Counted from the first letter of the stretch, positions 42,864-51,063 are shown. The stretch: DNA of 64,000 bases from Nitrospirota bacterium (GCA_021825295.1 JAKAHV010000008.1:31821-95820); one strand, 5' to 3'. The notes: generated by a model not told the origin, from the letters alone. A program made the numbers and translations.

Positions 42864-43322
42864 CCGCCTCAAAGCTTTTGGATTCGCGGTAACTGCGGCA
42901 CCATCCAGCCGTTGCTCGTGTAATGATCAATGAACCGCCTCAAAGCTTTTGGATTCGCGGTAACTGCGGCTGTGGGCAAGCAGAAAAATCACAAGGTTAT
43001 ACCGCCGCCTCAAAGCTTTTGGATTCGCGGTAACTGCGGCATATCAGGTGAGGGTTTCAGGGCTCGTTTGGGGCCGCCTCAAAGCTTTTGGATTCGCGGT
43101 AACTGCGGCTAAATCATGATATGTCCTTATACAGGAGTTTCAGCCGCCTCAAAGCTTTTGGATTCGCGGTAACTGCGGCTTAGATTAACTGAAAATTTTG
43201 ATTTTTGCAAGGGTCCGCCTCAAAGCTTTTGGATTCGCGGTAACTGCGGCAACCGTGGGAATGCAATTTAGCACGCACTGGACACGCCGCCTCAAAGCTT
43301 TTGGATTCGCGGTAACTGCGGC
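42864..43322 (-). CRISPR. Type V-B CRISPR array, 7 repeats / 6 spacers
   Basis: Seven identical 36-base repeats start at 42864, 42935, 43005, 43074, 43144, 43215 and 43287. On the plus strand each starts CCGCCTCAAAGC and ends GGTAACTGCGGC. The six spacers are 35, 34, 33, 34, 35 and 36 bases, all different. Repeat ends are self-complementary (CCGC/GCGG). Orientation: the AT-rich leader with a TATAAT box, the tracrRNA and the cas genes all point to minus-strand transcription, so the crRNA repeat would begin GCCGCAGTTACCGCG and end GCTTTGAGGCGG next to the spacer. No degenerate repeat shows which end is older. Confidence 0.97.
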
Positions 43323-43396
43323 AGCGCCTTTCGAAATCCATTATAAGTACAGGAGTTATAGTGTCCTTTGCGAGTACTGCCCTTTCAAAAACAATA

Positions 43397-43402
43397 ATTA
43401 TA
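43397..43402 (-). promoter_or_regulatory. Leader -10 box for the CRISPR array
   Basis: A perfect TATAAT on the minus strand (43402-43397) lies in an AT-rich leader, about 75 bases before the first repeat (43322). No good -35 hexamer is seen 16-18 bases upstream, so the promoter may be weak or overlap the end of the tracrRNA transcription unit. Confidence 0.5.
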
Positions 43403-43437
43403 CCCGTACAATTCATTAAAATCGCCTTTAACTCATT

Positions 43438-43468
43438 GAAAAATAAAGCCCGCGAATGCCATTGCGGG
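43438..43468 (-). terminator. Rho-independent terminator of the tracrRNA
   Basis: On the minus strand, CCCGC (43468-43464) pairs with GCGGG (43453-43449). The loop can extend the stem by AAT/ATT. It is followed immediately by CTTTATTTTT. This ends the predicted tracrRNA before the array leader. Confidence 0.7.
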
Positions 43469-43550
43469 AGGACTCCGGCATTACCGCGCTCGCGTTTCCA
43501 AAGAACTTTGTCATCTCAATGGCGGAGAGATGAGGTCGATGCCCGTAGGC
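43438..43550 (-). ncRNA. Predicted tracrRNA of the type V-B system
   Basis: About 113 nt, from a predicted start near 43550 to the terminator. In order on the minus strand: a hairpin CATCTC/GAGATG (43532-43512) whose loop holds CCGCC, complementary to the GGCGG at the 3' end of the crRNA repeat. Next is an anti-repeat ACAAAGTTCTTTGGA (43511-43497), which pairs with TCCAAAAGCTTTG of the repeat over 13 bp with one bulge and one wobble. A second anti-repeat CGCGGTAA (43488-43481) pairs with TTACCGCG at the repeat's 5' part. The split anti-repeat resembles known Cas12b tracrRNAs. Position between cas2 and the array also fits. Confidence 0.8.
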
Positions 43551-43556
43551 ATAAAG

Positions 43557-43585
43557 AATATAACATTTTTATGGCGGGTAAACAA
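43557..43585 (-). promoter_or_regulatory. Promoter of the tracrRNA
   Basis: Minus strand: TTGTTT at 43585-43580 and TATATT at 43562-43557 with exactly 17 bases between them. It overlaps the very end of cas2 (stop at 43597) by none of its coding bases. The predicted start falls about 7 bases after the -10, near 43550. Confidence 0.65.
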
Positions 43586-43596
43586 CCTAGCCCTGT

Positions 43597-43887
43597 TTAA
43601 ATTATTGTTATGCGGCCAGCGGACCGGTACGGCTTTCCAAGATAATCGAAACGCCGAAAGGTCTGGCTGGTATCGGGTCCCAAACAGATTATAAGAATCT
43701 GATCCTCATCCGCTTTAATAACGGGGGCAATTGCAGCCTTAAGCTTTTCAAGGCCAAGGTCGTCGAGCGGGCATTGAAACACAGAGAACTGTATGCGGTG
43801 GCCATATCCTTCCATTAGACGCGCCACGAGGCGAAGACGCCTAGGATCGGCGATATCATACGAAATGAGATAATGTTTCCGGCTCAT
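43597..43887 (-). CDS. cas2: CRISPR-associated endonuclease Cas2
   Basis: 96 aa from the ATG at 43887, beginning MSRKHYLISYDIADPRRLRLVARLMEG, with the ferredoxin-like first strand and its conserved Asp (D11). RIQFSVFQCPLDD and ILIICLGPD follow. A longer frame upstream (to 44001) overlaps the cas4-cas1 gene and lacks family similarity. Cas2 bridges Cas1 dimers in the spacer integration complex. It starts 7 bases after the cas4-cas1 stop. Confidence 0.95.
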   Translation of the reverse strand: MSRKHYLISYDIADPRRLRLVARLMEGYGHRIQFSVFQCPLDDLGLEKLKAAIAPVIKADEDQILIICLGPDTSQTFRRFDYLGKPYRSAGRITII

Positions 43888-43894
43888 ACTTTGT

Positions 43895-45598
43895 TCATCG
43901 AGTAGTAAAAGCAGTATAGGTCTTTGCCTCTCCGCGAAGAAAGCGCCACAACTGGCGAGCTTGCACCTCAAACATGCGGCGATAGGACATACGATAGCCA
44001 AAGACAGGATGGGTTATTTCGTCATCAAGACGCCGGAACCAACCTTGAAAGAAGGCGCGACGGCCATGTTCATTGAGGTTGCATCCTTGTGATGAAAAAA
44101 GAAAATCAGAGGCCGCGACTTCGCAACGGTTGATAAGCGAAATGGCAAGACTGTCCACCGTAAGGGGACGAAATTCCTCCATGAGGTCAAGGGCAAGCGC
44201 AGGCCTTCCGTAACGGGGTTTATGATAGAACCCGAAGAAAGGGTCCAGCCCGACAGAATGACATACGCCCGCCAGTTCCTTGGCCAATATGGAGTAGCCC
44301 AGAGAGAGAAGGGCGTTTATGGGATCGCGCGGCGGACGGCGGTTCCTTTGGGAAAAAGAGAATTCAGCCATCTTCTTGTCTTTGATCATGGACCCAAAAT
44401 TATTAAAATATATAGCAGCGGCCCGGCCTTCAAGCCCAAGAAGTGCAGTCAAATCCATTGCCTCGGCGGTGCTGTCGCGGAGAGTGCGTAATTGATCGGT
44501 CTCCGCTCTGGAGGCATCTCCATTGCGCAAAAGCAGAACACGCTGGTTATGGATTTTTGCCCGGACGATTTCGCGCGCAAGCCCCAGACAGGTTTCATTC
44601 TCGCGAAAAAGACTGTATTGGCCGAGACGGGCATCGATGCCGGATGCCGGGAGGCCGCGCAGAAGCCCCAGAAACCGGCCTGATGGCGCGAAATATGATA
44701 TATCCTTGCCTTCCTCCAGACATGCCTGCACGAGCTGTGCGCTCATCTGCACAGGCCCAAAAAGGTAAACGGCCCTTACCTGGCGGAACGGGTGCTTTGA
44801 TACCAGTTCGCCGTCACGGGTTATTTGGATTTGATCGCCGTGCTTGGAAAGATATGCACGGGCGTCCTGAACGACAACGACTTCTCCTTCATCGCCGTCC
44901 ACAACGGGCGGATACTGAATATTAGAGCTTTCCTGCACCGCACCGGCCCAATAGCGCGATTCACCTGGCAGACAGACGGGATATGCGGAACAGTATTTGC
45001 ATCGGGCATCGTTTTCGAGCGGAGGGGGGCATGTGCCTGACCCGGCTACAGCCCGAGCTTCGGCAATAAGCGCCGGCACACGGGCAAGGAGTTCATCCGA
45101 TAAATCGACAGTTACACGCCGACGGTCCCCGGCATAATAAACAGCCGCGCCGTTGACAGGGATTTCGTGCTCACGGGCCATGAGCACATAAGCGGCAACC
45201 TGGAGCGCATCAGGCGCCTTTGGAATGAGTTCCCCTGTTTCGTCACGACGGGCAGAGCCGCGCTTGTAATCAAGGATCAGGCAGCCTTCCGGACCGTTTT
45301 CGACAACATCTATTACACCGGCAAGGCCAAGAGTTTCGCTGGTGAGGCGGAGGCTCCGGACAGTGACGTCTTCCGGAATATCAATCCCCTCTTTTGTATC
45401 CAGGCGAGTAGGCTTGTCCACCTGCCTGTGCGCCTCGCTGCCTGCCGCCGTGTCGGCGTTTTCAACAAATATGCGCTCTACCCATTGATAATAGAATAGT
45501 CTTGGACAATAAGCGTAGTTGTGGAGCCGGCGCACATCCATAAGGGGCGCAGCTTCGCCGCAAGCTCCGGCAAAACGCATATCGGCTTCGATCGACAT
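43895..45598 (-). CDS. cas4-cas1: Cas4-Cas1 fusion protein
   Basis: 567 aa adaptation protein. Residues 1-215 are the Cas4 RecB-like nuclease, with the iron-sulfur cysteines C31 (YCPRLFYYQWVE) and C200, C203, C209 (CKYCSAYPVC) and the nuclease set around D97, D110 and K112 (LILDYKRG). Residues about 240-567 are Cas1, with catalytic E390 (LLGLEGRAA), H459 (FGFYHKPRYGRP) and E474 (DLMEEFRP). All key residues are present. The fusion is typical of type V-B (and some I-U/I-G) loci; Cas4 selects PAM-bearing prespacers. It lies 51 bases downstream of cas12b in the same orientation. Confidence 0.96.
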   Translation of the reverse strand: MSIEADMRFAGACGEAAPLMDVRRLHNYAYCPRLFYYQWVERIFVENADTAAGSEAHRQVDKPTRLDTKEGIDIPEDVTVRSLRLTSETLGLAGVIDVVENGPEGCLILDYKRGSARRDETGELIPKAPDALQVAAYVLMAREHEIPVNGAAVYYAGDRRRVTVDLSDELLARVPALIAEARAVAGSGTCPPPLENDARCKYCSAYPVCLPGESRYWAGAVQESSNIQYPPVVDGDEGEVVVVQDARAYLSKHGDQIQITRDGELVSKHPFRQVRAVYLFGPVQMSAQLVQACLEEGKDISYFAPSGRFLGLLRGLPASGIDARLGQYSLFRENETCLGLAREIVRAKIHNQRVLLLRNGDASRAETDQLRTLRDSTAEAMDLTALLGLEGRAAAIYFNNFGSMIKDKKMAEFSFSQRNRRPPRDPINALLSLGYSILAKELAGVCHSVGLDPFFGFYHKPRYGRPALALDLMEEFRPLTVDSLAISLINRCEVAASDFLFSSQGCNLNEHGRRAFFQGWFRRLDDEITHPVFGYRMSYRRMFEVQARQLWRFLRGEAKTYTAFTTR

Positions 45599-45649
45599 GG
45601 TATTTTTTCATTGTTGCACATTTCGAGAGAAGGTCAAGCCCCGGCTGCG

Positions 45650-48600
45650 CTATTTCTTTTCAACCTCCTTGTTGTTTTTAAGATTTCGCTTCTGACTCTC
45701 ATCCAGCCTGCGCCAATTGATTTCCTTACACCTGTCCCATTGTTTGGCTTTAACAGTACCCCACAGCGCTTTGCCGGAGACAAGTGGCGTCGCAATTTCT
45801 TCATTTTCAAGGACAGCCCTACCCCAGCCAGCGCAGTTTGCGAAATCCGCAAAATAGTTGGGATTTCGGACATCATCTTTCTCTTTACCAGTATCGCCAA
45901 TTGGCCGAATGGCAACGGCATTTGCGCCGAATTTGCGTTTTTCGCGGGCGAAAAGCTGTCCTGATTTGTGCGCGGTGCGAAGCCGCGGATGAATTGACCA
46001 TTCGCGGGGGTCTGAAATTGCCCGTAACCCGAGGTTTATGGCAGCATTGATATCGGCTTGAACAATTGCAGGCTGAAATTCCGCATATGGAGTTTGGTCT
46101 GATATAGGGACAAAAATTGGGCCACCAGCAATAGGCAGAATGAGCGTGCGCGGCTTGATTGGATTGTCGGCATTAAAATCGGCAAGCATGAAAATGGTTT
46201 CCCGGATGTCCACGGACTCTTTAGTAAGGTTTCCATCCTTATCTGTATTGTCCTTAAGCCAATACCACGGGGCCTTATTTTCAAACCCCGGCGCAATCTC
46301 CATAGCACGGAACCCGGCAACGCCGCTTCTGGAGCAGAAGCGCGACGAATAGGCCGCCGGGGTTTCGAGAACAGGGATACCAAACGGCTCACACAGTTCT
46401 TTTAGCTTATCACGAACGGCGCGGTGGCACCATTTCATGAGACGGCTGTTTTCGCGTGGCGCACGGCCTTGGGATGCCCGGTAACGAGAGAGGTCCTCAA
46501 TTACGATAAAGCTGGCCGGGCTGCGTTTTTGAAGATATTGCCCGTGCACATCGCGTTTTTCGCGGAGCATTTTTTTATCGCCTGGCGGAACGGCAAGTTC
46601 CAGCCCAAGGGCTTCGGAGAGAATCAAATGGGCTGTTTGGTTTATGCGCTGCTCCTTAATGCGTTCGAGCTTATCAAGGAGGTCAGGACAGCAATCGGGG
46701 ATGGAATCATCCCGCCTTGCCGGTGCCTTTTTGCCGATTTCGCGCCTGAGGGCCTGGTTTAATGATTGAAAACGCCTACGAAGCTCGCTAATTTGCTCTA
46801 TTCGCTCCATGGAGATCCCGCGCTGTCCGCGAATCCTTATACCTTGTATAGCCGGTCCGGTCTGTTCAAGAATGAAGCAGTCCGTTTTTTGAGGATGTTT
46901 TTTCCATTCCCAACTGCGCCCTCTAAGGGGCAGGATACGATTTGCAAGGCGCACAAGCAAACCCGGAATGGTCTGGCGCAAGGAATGAATTTGCGCCGGG
47001 ATGAGTTCAGCAAGTTCTTGCTGTTTACCATCTTTGGTGAGCTTTGCCAATTCCCATATATTCGATTCGGAGATTTCATTACTGGCCGCTTCCCGGTTAT
47101 TGGCGTCTCCAAAAAACCATGCCCAGCGGTGCAGTCTGGCAAGGCGGGACTGGGAGCGGCGGGCAGCCACTAGAAGCTTGTCATTCTGCTCAGGGAAGGA
47201 GAGCACATTTCGCCAATTATCGGGCATAAGGTCCTTTTCTTCCACACCGAATGCCCGAAAGAGATCAGAGGCATCATCAGTTTCGTCGGCGGTTGCACGG
47301 CGGCCTTTCTCGCCGGACAGTTCTGCGCGGAATGCGGGGCCTGCGGTCTTGTCTTTTTTTGAGGCTTCGCGCCACATAACTGCGTCCTCGCCGGGAAGAC
47401 GGAATAGCCCAAGCCGGGAAACAGAAGCAAACCATTTTTTGCCTTCAGTCTCACCAATAAACCGGCCCGTGCCCGCGGGCTGATTATGGACAATTTCGAG
47501 TCGGGCAAAGGCGCCGGCATCGCGCTGGCCCAAGTCAACTGAAAGGCCTGAGAACATGTCGGTCATTTCCCACCACCACTGCGGCGGAGACTTCTTCGGC
47601 TTTTCCTCATACGGCCAACGGAGGGAAGACAAGGTTTTTCCACCACCCCAATTGAATTGTCTATCCCAGGATAGTCCATTGGCTACATGTGCCCGGAGGT
47701 TATCTGAATTTGCGTCCACAGGGAAAATAAGTTGCATTTCTCGCTCTCCGTAGCGAGGGCTATCACAAGTGTTCGGCATCAGGGTAATGCGTGTGTTGGC
47801 AAAATTCTGCCTATCGGGTTCAGATAGCCCCAACGCGGCTATCATAGGTTGGACCCATGGAACGGCAAAAAGATCCTCGCCTGCGTTCCCGCGCAATCGA
47901 TCGCGCCGAAGCCTTGGCGCGGAATAGGTAAAGCGCACTGGGACCGGCTGTAAATGCCTTTGCGCGTTCCGGATGACAATCCCCGCGGTAAATTGCATGG
48001 CGATATTTTCATTCGTGCAGGCTATATGCTTTGATAACAAGCTAGGTTTGATGCCCCTCTGCTTACGCGTCGTGCTCTCTTTTTTTGATGTGCTCGATGT
48101 TTTAGGGAAAATGAAATAACGCGGTGAATGAATTGCATGCGCTGGAGTAAAACGAATAGAGCGCTCCTTATCCGCAAGCTCGTATTGGATTTTCTTGTAG
48201 TTGAGCCATGCATTTAATGGATCATCCGCATGCCAGGGCTCGGAACCGGCATCCCGCCAGATAGGCTGAAATTCAGGTTTGGCAAGCTGCCGATAAAGCG
48301 CGGCGCTGCCGAAATCGTCACGGTGGGAGGTCTGTTCCGCTGCCAATACTTCCAGAAGTGCAGATTCATCTGATTTGTTTTTTCCCAACAGTTTTCGCCA
48401 TTGCGCCTTTATACCTGAGAAGCCGCGCAGTGTGCGCTCGCTGATGGAATACTCAATTTTTCCGCCATCACTGGCATCTTCAGGATTATTCACCTCGCCA
48501 AGATATCCAAGCGTGTACGTAACGAGCTTACGGATTAGGTCAATTCTCTTATCTCTTTCAAAACCAAAGTATTCGCCGGGTTCCTCTTCATCGATTGCGT

Positions 48601-49765
48601 CTATTTTCCCGCCCTGGCCCTTCATTGCCTCGAGTTTTTTGCGCAGTTCGGTAATCGCCTCTTTCCGTTTTTGTGTATCTTGGTAAAAACGGTGGGGCGA
48701 CTTGATCGCCTCAACAAAGGCGGCAAGATCGTATTCGAACCAGACGGCGCGTTTCTCCTTACCACCAGGACTACCGACCATGGTGATATTGGAGAAGTAA
48801 TCGAAAGGAGGTTCATCGTCAACGCGAAGAATAGCTAACGGGTCGGCTGTAGCAGATCCAGTATTCTGTCCTTTTTTTGCAGCTTTATAGATAGACTGGG
48901 TTGATTTCTTGAATGCTTCCCATATTTCTTTACTAGGGCAATACCTGAATATGACAGCATAGGGGAAAGCTCCCTTAGTTTTACGCCCAGGATCACGGAG
49001 AGGATATTTTCTGGCTTTCTCTTCGACAGCGGCTTTAAATTCATCTCTGAAAGATTGCCATTCGGGATGTTTTTTCCTGATCAAATCGTCAAAGTATTTC
49101 ATTGCCAGCTTAACTGTGCCTTCCTCGGCATGCTGTTTTTCTTCGGCTGGATAATTAGTTAGAAAGAATCCCGGGTCTACTATACCGGCAAGGCCATCGA
49201 AATCGTCTCCGCCGCATTCGTGAACTTTAATAATTATTTCATTCATACAAGCGGCTTGTTTAGCGGCAACATCGTCTGGAGTGGCTTTCAGCTTTCCCTT
49301 CCCAGTGCAAAGCCAGGGGAGGCAGCCTACGCATAGTTGGCTCAAATCGCCGGCTTTATTTGCTTCTTCCAGCAGCTTGACAATAGCTGCTCCCCGTTTC
49401 TCTTTATCAGCTCTGCACTTTTGCAGAATAGCATTCAAGCATTCGTTAACGCCGGTTTTTTCAGGGTCGATTTTTAGCAAAGAAGCGATCCGCTTGTGAG
49501 GACCAGGAAAAGTTATAGCCTTCCGGTTTGCTTGTTCCCAGGATTCTTTTACGCGGGCAACCCACGCCTTTATCGCCTCTGACTTGTCATCATTGCCTTC
49601 TATACTGTCAGCCAGTGCAGCAAGTGCGAGCGTGTAGTAATTAACCGCATCCTGAAACAGCTCGTGATGCCTCCATAGAACGGCCTTCCAATCCGGAAGT
49701 TCTTTCCAGGAGCCCTGCTCAAGCGTTTCGACCTTTGTAACTTTACCCTGATAAATGCGCTTCAT
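45650..49765 (-). CDS. cas12b: Cas12b (C2c1) effector nuclease, unusually large
   Basis: 1371 aa RNA-guided nuclease. The N-terminus has the Cas12b-like LWRHHELFQDAVNYYTLALAAL. The split RuvC domain is complete: RuvC-I GLSVDLGQRDAGAFARLEI (D744), RuvC-II SFIVIEDLSRYRASQGRAPRENSRLMKWCHRAVRDKL (E1090) with the following AYSSRFCSRSGVAGFRA, and RuvC-III VQADINAAINLGLRA (D1238). No HNH domain and no CxxC zinc ribbon. Known members are about 1100-1300 aa; here roughly 170 extra residues precede RuvC-I. Promoter with extended -10 upstream; no strong ribosome binding site. The two neighbours (cas4-cas1, cas2) and the tracrRNA make this a full V-B system. Confidence 0.94.
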   Translation of the reverse strand: MKRIYQGKVTKVETLEQGSWKELPDWKAVLWRHHELFQDAVNYYTLALAALADSIEGNDDKSEAIKAWVARVKESWEQANRKAITFPGPHKRIASLLKIDPEKTGVNECLNAILQKCRADKEKRGAAIVKLLEEANKAGDLSQLCVGCLPWLCTGKGKLKATPDDVAAKQAACMNEIIIKVHECGGDDFDGLAGIVDPGFFLTNYPAEEKQHAEEGTVKLAMKYFDDLIRKKHPEWQSFRDEFKAAVEEKARKYPLRDPGRKTKGAFPYAVIFRYCPSKEIWEAFKKSTQSIYKAAKKGQNTGSATADPLAILRVDDEPPFDYFSNITMVGSPGGKEKRAVWFEYDLAAFVEAIKSPHRFYQDTQKRKEAITELRKKLEAMKGQGGKIDAIDEEEPGEYFGFERDKRIDLIRKLVTYTLGYLGEVNNPEDASDGGKIEYSISERTLRGFSGIKAQWRKLLGKNKSDESALLEVLAAEQTSHRDDFGSAALYRQLAKPEFQPIWRDAGSEPWHADDPLNAWLNYKKIQYELADKERSIRFTPAHAIHSPRYFIFPKTSSTSKKESTTRKQRGIKPSLLSKHIACTNENIAMQFTAGIVIRNAQRHLQPVPVRFTYSAPRLRRDRLRGNAGEDLFAVPWVQPMIAALGLSEPDRQNFANTRITLMPNTCDSPRYGEREMQLIFPVDANSDNLRAHVANGLSWDRQFNWGGGKTLSSLRWPYEEKPKKSPPQWWWEMTDMFSGLSVDLGQRDAGAFARLEIVHNQPAGTGRFIGETEGKKWFASVSRLGLFRLPGEDAVMWREASKKDKTAGPAFRAELSGEKGRRATADETDDASDLFRAFGVEEKDLMPDNWRNVLSFPEQNDKLLVAARRSQSRLARLHRWAWFFGDANNREAASNEISESNIWELAKLTKDGKQQELAELIPAQIHSLRQTIPGLLVRLANRILPLRGRSWEWKKHPQKTDCFILEQTGPAIQGIRIRGQRGISMERIEQISELRRRFQSLNQALRREIGKKAPARRDDSIPDCCPDLLDKLERIKEQRINQTAHLILSEALGLELAVPPGDKKMLREKRDVHGQYLQKRSPASFIVIEDLSRYRASQGRAPRENSRLMKWCHRAVRDKLKELCEPFGIPVLETPAAYSSRFCSRSGVAGFRAMEIAPGFENKAPWYWLKDNTDKDGNLTKESVDIRETIFMLADFNADNPIKPRTLILPIAGGPIFVPISDQTPYAEFQPAIVQADINAAINLGLRAISDPREWSIHPRLRTAHKSGQLFAREKRKFGANAVAIRPIGDTGKEKDDVRNPNYFADFANCAGWGRAVLENEEIATPLVSGKALWGTVKAKQWDRCKEINWRRLDESQKRNLKNNKEVEKK

Positions 49766-49852
49766 CTTTATTTCAATATCTTTTTAGTAATAAGATCGCT
49801 TCATCTGATCTTCGAGTTTTCGCCTTGCACATCAGCATTTAAAACCCGCACG

Positions 49853-49861
49853 ATTATAACA
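49853..49861 (-). promoter_or_regulatory. Extended -10 promoter of the cas operon
   Basis: Minus strand TGTTATAAT (TGN-TATAAT) at 49861-49853, about 88 bases before the cas12b start codon. No strong -35 is needed for extended -10 promoters. It would drive cas12b-cas4/1-cas2. Confidence 0.55.
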
Positions 49862-49881
49862 AAACCCGTAGCGTGTAGTGT

Positions 49882-50085
49882 ATGAGGCAGAATTTTAAAA
49901 TCGAAAGAGATTATGCGCTGCGAGAACTTGAAAGGGATTTCGAACCTGGCAGCATCCGGCAAAAACAATTTCTTGCCGGAAGAAATCCGCGCTTGGGCAA
50001 AAAAGCAGCCGCGAAAGGAAAGTCACCAAAAAATGCCCCCTTCAGTATATCTTTTAAGATGAATATGAAAAGGGCGTTTGGCTAA
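49882..50085 (+). CDS. Small basic hypothetical protein (doubtful)
   Basis: 67 aa frame divergent from cas12b: begins MRQNFKIERDYALRELERDF and continues with a lysine-rich stretch. No convincing ribosome binding site and no known motif. It lies in the 430-base gap between the cas operon promoter and repeat copy C; it may simply be a random frame. The rest of that gap (50086-50194) shows nothing. Confidence 0.25.
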   Translation: MRQNFKIERDYALRELERDFEPGSIRQKQFLAGRNPRLGKKAAAKGKSPKNAPFSISFKMNMKRAFG

Positions 50086-50194
50086 TTCTCGTAACAGGAC
50101 TTTAAAATAAGTGCACAATTTGGCTGTCACAAGCTGAAATCCGGCTAAGATTTAACTGCCGATAAGTTCAGGATTTTAAAGAGGAATTAAGAAA

Positions 50195-50377
50195 TGGGCG
50201 ATGAGGGTTTCGAACCCACGACCTCTGCCGTGTGAAGACTGTGCAGGGAAGGCCCCGCCTTTTCCGAATCTTTCCGAATCTTTCGTTTTATTTCCTTTTT
50301 TCGAGATTTCGGGGGGCGGGGTTTTCCGGATTTTTCCGAATCTTTCCGAATTTATACTGCACAATTACTGCACAGTA
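50195..50377 (-). repeat. tRNA-Val 3'-half repeat, copy C (att-like)
   Basis: Minus-strand tRNA-Val(CAC) 3' half at 50236-50195 (loop TTCACAC, stem GGCAG, T loop TTCGAAA, end ATCGCCCA). Rightwards follow ACTGTGCAGGGAAGG, an insertion of about 60 bases with three TTTCCGAATC units, then GGGGCGGGGTTTTCC, two more TTTCCGAAT units, and TACTGCACA twice (ending TACTGCACAGTA). ACTGTGCAG and CTGCACAGT at the two ends are inverted copies. It marks the right edge of the CRISPR cell of the island. Confidence 0.65.
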
Positions 50378-50418
50378 GGATAAGTCCCACTGCGTCGCGG
50401 AAGGGGGCCTGAGCACTC

Positions 50419-50471
50419 TTGACTGTGAACATTCGTTCAATATAGAATACCAGCATGGTGAACATCCGTTC
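50419..50471 (+). promoter_or_regulatory. SOS-type promoter with two LexA boxes
   Basis: TTGACT at 50419-50424 and TAGAAT at 50443-50448 (18-base spacer). A GAAC-ATTC-GTTC box (50427-50438) lies between them, and a second GAAC-ATCC-GTTC box (50460-50471) covers the first codons of the gene. The pattern matches the Bacillus/Gram-positive type LexA box (GAAC-N4-GTTC). Autorepression by the encoded LexA-like protein is expected. Confidence 0.75.
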
Positions 50472-51063
50472 AAATCCGAATGATGAAGAGAAATTAAAAT
50501 CCAGGGCTACGGAGATATCCGCTTTTTACTCCAATAAGGGCCGGATGCCGAGCTTTTCCGAAATCGGGCAGTTATTCGGCTTCAAGTCGAAAAATGCGGT
50601 CTTCAGACTGGTAAACAGACTTGAGAAGCTAGGCGTGCTTGGTAGAGATGAAAAGGGCAGGCTACTTCCAGGCCGGATCATGACAGCCCCTTTAAAGGTA
50701 CTTGGAACGGTCGAGGCCGGATTTCCCAGCCCGGCCGAAGAGGAACTATCCGATACCATGTCTCTGGATAAATTCCTCATACAAAACCCCTCCGCCACTT
50801 TCGTTCTCAAAGTCTCAGGCGATTCCATGTCCGGCGCCGGCATACTTCCCGGAGACATGGTGCTTGTGGACAAGGGACAGACCCCCAAAAGTGGGGACAT
50901 CGTCATTGCCGAGGTGGACGGCCAATGGACCATGAAATACCTAAAAAAACGGGGAGAGCAGGTCGTACTCTTGCCCGCAAACCCGGCCTACAAGCCTATC
51001 AGGCCCAAAACCGAGCTGAAGATTTCCGGGGTGGTGACGGCTGTGATACGGAAGTACAAGTAA
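50455..51063 (+). CDS. lexA: LexA-like SOS repressor (self-cleaving S24 family)
   Basis: 202 aa. N-terminal winged helix (about 10-75: MPSFSEIGQLFGFKSKNAVFRLVNRLEKLGVL). The cleavage site is at A88-G89 (VEAGFPSP), and the catalytic Ser124 (SGDSMSGAGI) and Lys161 (TMKYLKK) are both present, so it should be inactivated by RecA-stimulated self-cleavage. There is no ribosome binding site and the promoter places the mRNA start at or very near the ATG, so it may be translated leaderless. It heads a three-gene unit with a zinc-ribbon protein and a Y-family polymerase. Whether it is the chromosomal LexA or an element-borne copy is unknown. Confidence 0.87.
   Translation: MVNIRSNPNDEEKLKSRATEISAFYSNKGRMPSFSEIGQLFGFKSKNAVFRLVNRLEKLGVLGRDEKGRLLPGRIMTAPLKVLGTVEAGFPSPAEEELSDTMSLDKFLIQNPSATFVLKVSGDSMSGAGILPGDMVLVDKGQTPKSGDIVIAEVDGQWTMKYLKKRGEQVVLLPANPAYKPIRPKTELKISGVVTAVIRKYK

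Noticed and set aside
42864..43322. Plus-strand transcription of the CRISPR array
   Set aside because: No leader or good promoter on the left side. The TATAAT leader, tracrRNA promoter and terminator and the cas genes all read on the minus strand.
42930..43419. Short frames encoding RLKAFGFAVTAA repeats
   Set aside because: They are translations of the CRISPR repeats, not genes.
45650..49765. Cas9 or Cas12a identity for the large effector
   Set aside because: No HNH domain, and the RuvC motifs plus the Cas4-Cas1 fusion and tracrRNA fit Cas12b; Cas12a needs no tracrRNA.
38925..50377. Integrase or transposase gene inside the island
   Set aside because: I looked for tyrosine/serine recombinase and DDE motifs in all frames of this region and found none.
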